A DNA stretch of 6,125 nucleotides from Frankiaceae bacterium (GTDB taxonomy: Bacteria; Actinomycetota; Actinomycetes; JAVEEJ01): positions 1 through 6,125 of the forward strand of contig JAVEEJ010000130.1 in the NCBI GenBank assembly GCA_030840515.1. Direction: 5' to 3'. The position numbers were made by a program, and so were the translations under genes. This document shows, piece by piece, positions 4,947 to 6,125 of the stretch (the first letter of the stretch is position 1; each line of letters begins with the position of its first letter). The notes beneath the pieces were generated by a model that saw only the letters and a list, made by a program, of their open reading frames with translations, made no database searches and was not told where the DNA came from.

Positions 4947-6125
4947 CTAGCGGCTACGCGACGTCCGGAGAGTGACGCACAGCGCACCCGCGGCGGCCGC
5001 GCAGCCGGCCGCTAGGAGGAACACCACCTGGAGTTCGTGGACCACGGCGATCCGGTTCAGGGTCGCGAAGGCCGGGCAGTCCGACGGGCTGTCGGGGCAC
5101 AGCGCCAGCGGCGACGGGAGCTTCGCCGCGCGCTCGGCGTAAACCCGCAGGCCAACTGCGGACAGAACCGACAATCCGACCAGCATCCCCACGGTCCGAG
5201 CGACGACGACGAGACTCGAGACCAGCCCGTGAGTGGTGTGGGCGGCGCGGGCCAGCGCCGCGGTGTTGACCGGCGCGACCGCCAGCCCGAAACCGAGTCC
5301 GGCCGCGACGAGCGCCGCGTTGGAGGCGAGCTCCTGTCGGGTCAGCGCGTGCAGTCCCCAGTGGGCCATCCCGAGTAAGGAGAACGTCACCAGCGCAAGC
5401 CCCGCCGCCGCACCGATCGCCGGTCCTGCCCTACGGGTCAGCCAGCCGCCCGCGGCCGCGCCGATCGGCACCGCGGCGAGGAACCGCAGCAGCACCAGGG
5501 CCGCGTCCAGCTGCGAGGAGTCGTGCAGCGTGGTGCGGGCGTAGATGGGGATGTCGACGAGTACGGCGACCAGCGCCACACCCAGCAGCAGGCTCACGAT
5601 GAGGCTGCCCACCGTCTCTCTGGGGCGCAGCGTCCCGCGGGGGATGAGCGGTCGCCGCGCGGTCCGCTGACGCGTCACGAACGACACAGCTGCGAGGCCG
5701 GAGACGGTGAGCGAGTACGGCGCCGAGTCGGCGACCGCGCTGCGTTCCGGCTCGGCGGCCGCGAACGCCAGCACGACACCGGCGAGGGCCGTCGCGGCGA
5801 GCAGCAGCCCGACGCCGTCGACCTCGACGAAGAGCGCGCGGGTGCCGCGCAGGGGGAGCAGGGGATGTCGGGCCGTTGTCTCGCGCCCCACCAGCGCGAG
5901 CGCGAGTGCGGCTGCGATCAGCGTGACCGGAGTCAGGCGCACGCCGCTGGGCACCCACAGCGCCCCCAGCGTCACGTCGTCGACGAGAGGCCGGGGAGCC
6001 ACCACTGCCAGCCCGGCGGCAGCGAGCGCTGCGAGCCCCAGCACGGCACCTGGCCAGTCGGCCTTGACCCGTCCCCTCCCCCCGCCGCCGGCCGCGAACG
6101 ACGCCGCGAGCACCACGGCCAGCCC
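4947..6125 (-). CDS. MFS transporter, P55/Rv1410-like, 5' end outside window
   Basis: The frame is open to the right edge, so the N-terminal half (about five to six helices) is missing; residue numbers here count from the first in-frame GTG at 6116. About ten hydrophobic segments are visible: roughly 24-40, 62-77, 101-119, 134-147, 170-188, 205-224, 233-250, 265-283, 298-322 and 360-381. The last six match, from memory, the C-terminal half of mycobacterial P55 (Rv1410c): LVDIPIYARTTL (186-197), LRFLAAVPIGAAAGGWLTRRAG (split over 210-231), LVAAGLGFGLAVAPV (269-283) and GLVSSLVVVARTVGMLVGLS (297-316). P55 is a 14-helix MFS exporter working with the lipoprotein LprG in moving triacylglycerides across the membrane. 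No lprG-like gene lies downstream here. Two oddities are a doubled two-helix central module and a cysteine pair (340, 347) in the loop before the last helix. A drug efflux role (DHA2-type) is the alternative. The family call is firm; the substrate is inferred. Confidence 0.88.
   Translation of the reverse strand, partial: GLAVVLAASFAAGGGGRGRVKADWPGAVLGLAALAAAGLAVVAPRPLVDDVTLGALWVPSGVRLTPVTLIAAALALALVGRETTARHPLLPLRGTRALFVEVDGVGLLLAATALAGVVLAFAAAEPERSAVADSAPYSLTVSGLAAVSFVTRQRTARRPLIPRGTLRPRETVGSLIVSLLLGVALVAVLVDIPIYARTTLHDSSQLDAALVLLRFLAAVPIGAAAGGWLTRRAGPAIGAAAGLALVTFSLLGMAHWGLHALTRQELASNAALVAAGLGFGLAVAPVNTAALARAAHTTHGLVSSLVVVARTVGMLVGLSVLSAVGLRVYAERAAKLPSPLALCPDSPSDCPAFATLNRIAVVHELQVVFLLAAGCAAAAGALCVTLRTSRSR
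5637..6059 (-). repeat. Tandem protein-level repeat of the MFS central two-helix module
   Basis: Within the transporter, residues 20-90 (5847-6059) and 100-160 (5637-5819) share one plan. Each opens with an Asp-x-x-Gly start of a helix (ADWPGAVLGLAA; VDGVGLLLAATA), continues with a second helix, and closes with a near-identical polar motif (TARHPLLPLRG at 81-91; TARRPLIPRG at 152-161). In 14-helix MFS proteins this helix 7-8 unit occurs once. The two copies are not obviously alike at the DNA level, so any duplication is old. Confidence 0.6.

Noticed and set aside
4784..4987. N-terminal extension of the zinc-ribbon protein to a start near 4987
   Set aside because: The extension would overlap the transporter gene end, cover the likely promoter and leader, and has Arg-rich non-conserved composition; ATG at 4783 has a suitable ribosome site.
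5233..5544. Plus-strand open frames opposite the transporter gene (5037-5378 and 5233-5544)
   Set aside because: They are Ala/Ser/Pro/Arg-rich antisense shadows; the minus-strand frame shows periodic hydrophobic helices and P55-like motifs.
1..6125. A defence, retron, CRISPR or other mobile system
   Set aside because: I found no nuclease, reverse transcriptase, integrase, transposase or spaced repeat array on either strand; all good frames are accounted for by five conventional genes.

Overview
This window looks like chromosomal DNA of a high-GC actinobacterium. The coding regions are strongly G/C-biased at third positions, GTG and TTG starts occur, and the sigma factor has the C-terminal signature of the actinobacterial HrdB/SigA group. 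The overall character suggests Nocardioidaceae or a relative, but that is an impression from protein style and not a database result.

Layout, left to right. Positions 1-1188 (+) carry the principal-type RNA polymerase sigma factor, whose N-terminus may be cut by the window edge. After 22 bp comes a large (808 aa) same-strand gene, 1211-3637, with an uncharacterised alpha/beta N-terminal half, a GT-B (GT4-like) glycosyltransferase domain and an Ala/Arg-rich helical tail. It converges on a minus-strand class I SAM-dependent methyltransferase gene (3666-4403). The 28-bp convergence zone holds a small hairpin and a perfect 18-bp tandem repeat that duplicates the end of the methyltransferase gene, including its stop codon.

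The rest of the window is on the minus strand. A strong hairpin (4501-4532) separates the methyltransferase gene from a 76-aa zinc-ribbon protein (4553-4783, DUF7455-like). A 163-bp intergenic region with a possible promoter, a small inverted repeat in the leader and a weak hairpin follows. The last feature is the C-terminal part (4947 to the right edge) of a major facilitator superfamily transporter that resembles mycobacterial P55/Rv1410.

How the genes may work together: transcription (sigma factor), surface or glycan modification (glycosyltransferase, methyltransferase) and membrane export (P55-like transporter) sit side by side, but only the sigma factor and glycosyltransferase look potentially co-transcribed. 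I see no CRISPR array, RNA gene, insertion sequence, phage gene or defence system. The most unusual signal is inside the transporter: the two-helix module that normally occurs once between the two MFS halves appears twice in tandem, predicting a 16-helix protein if the missing N-terminal half is normal.
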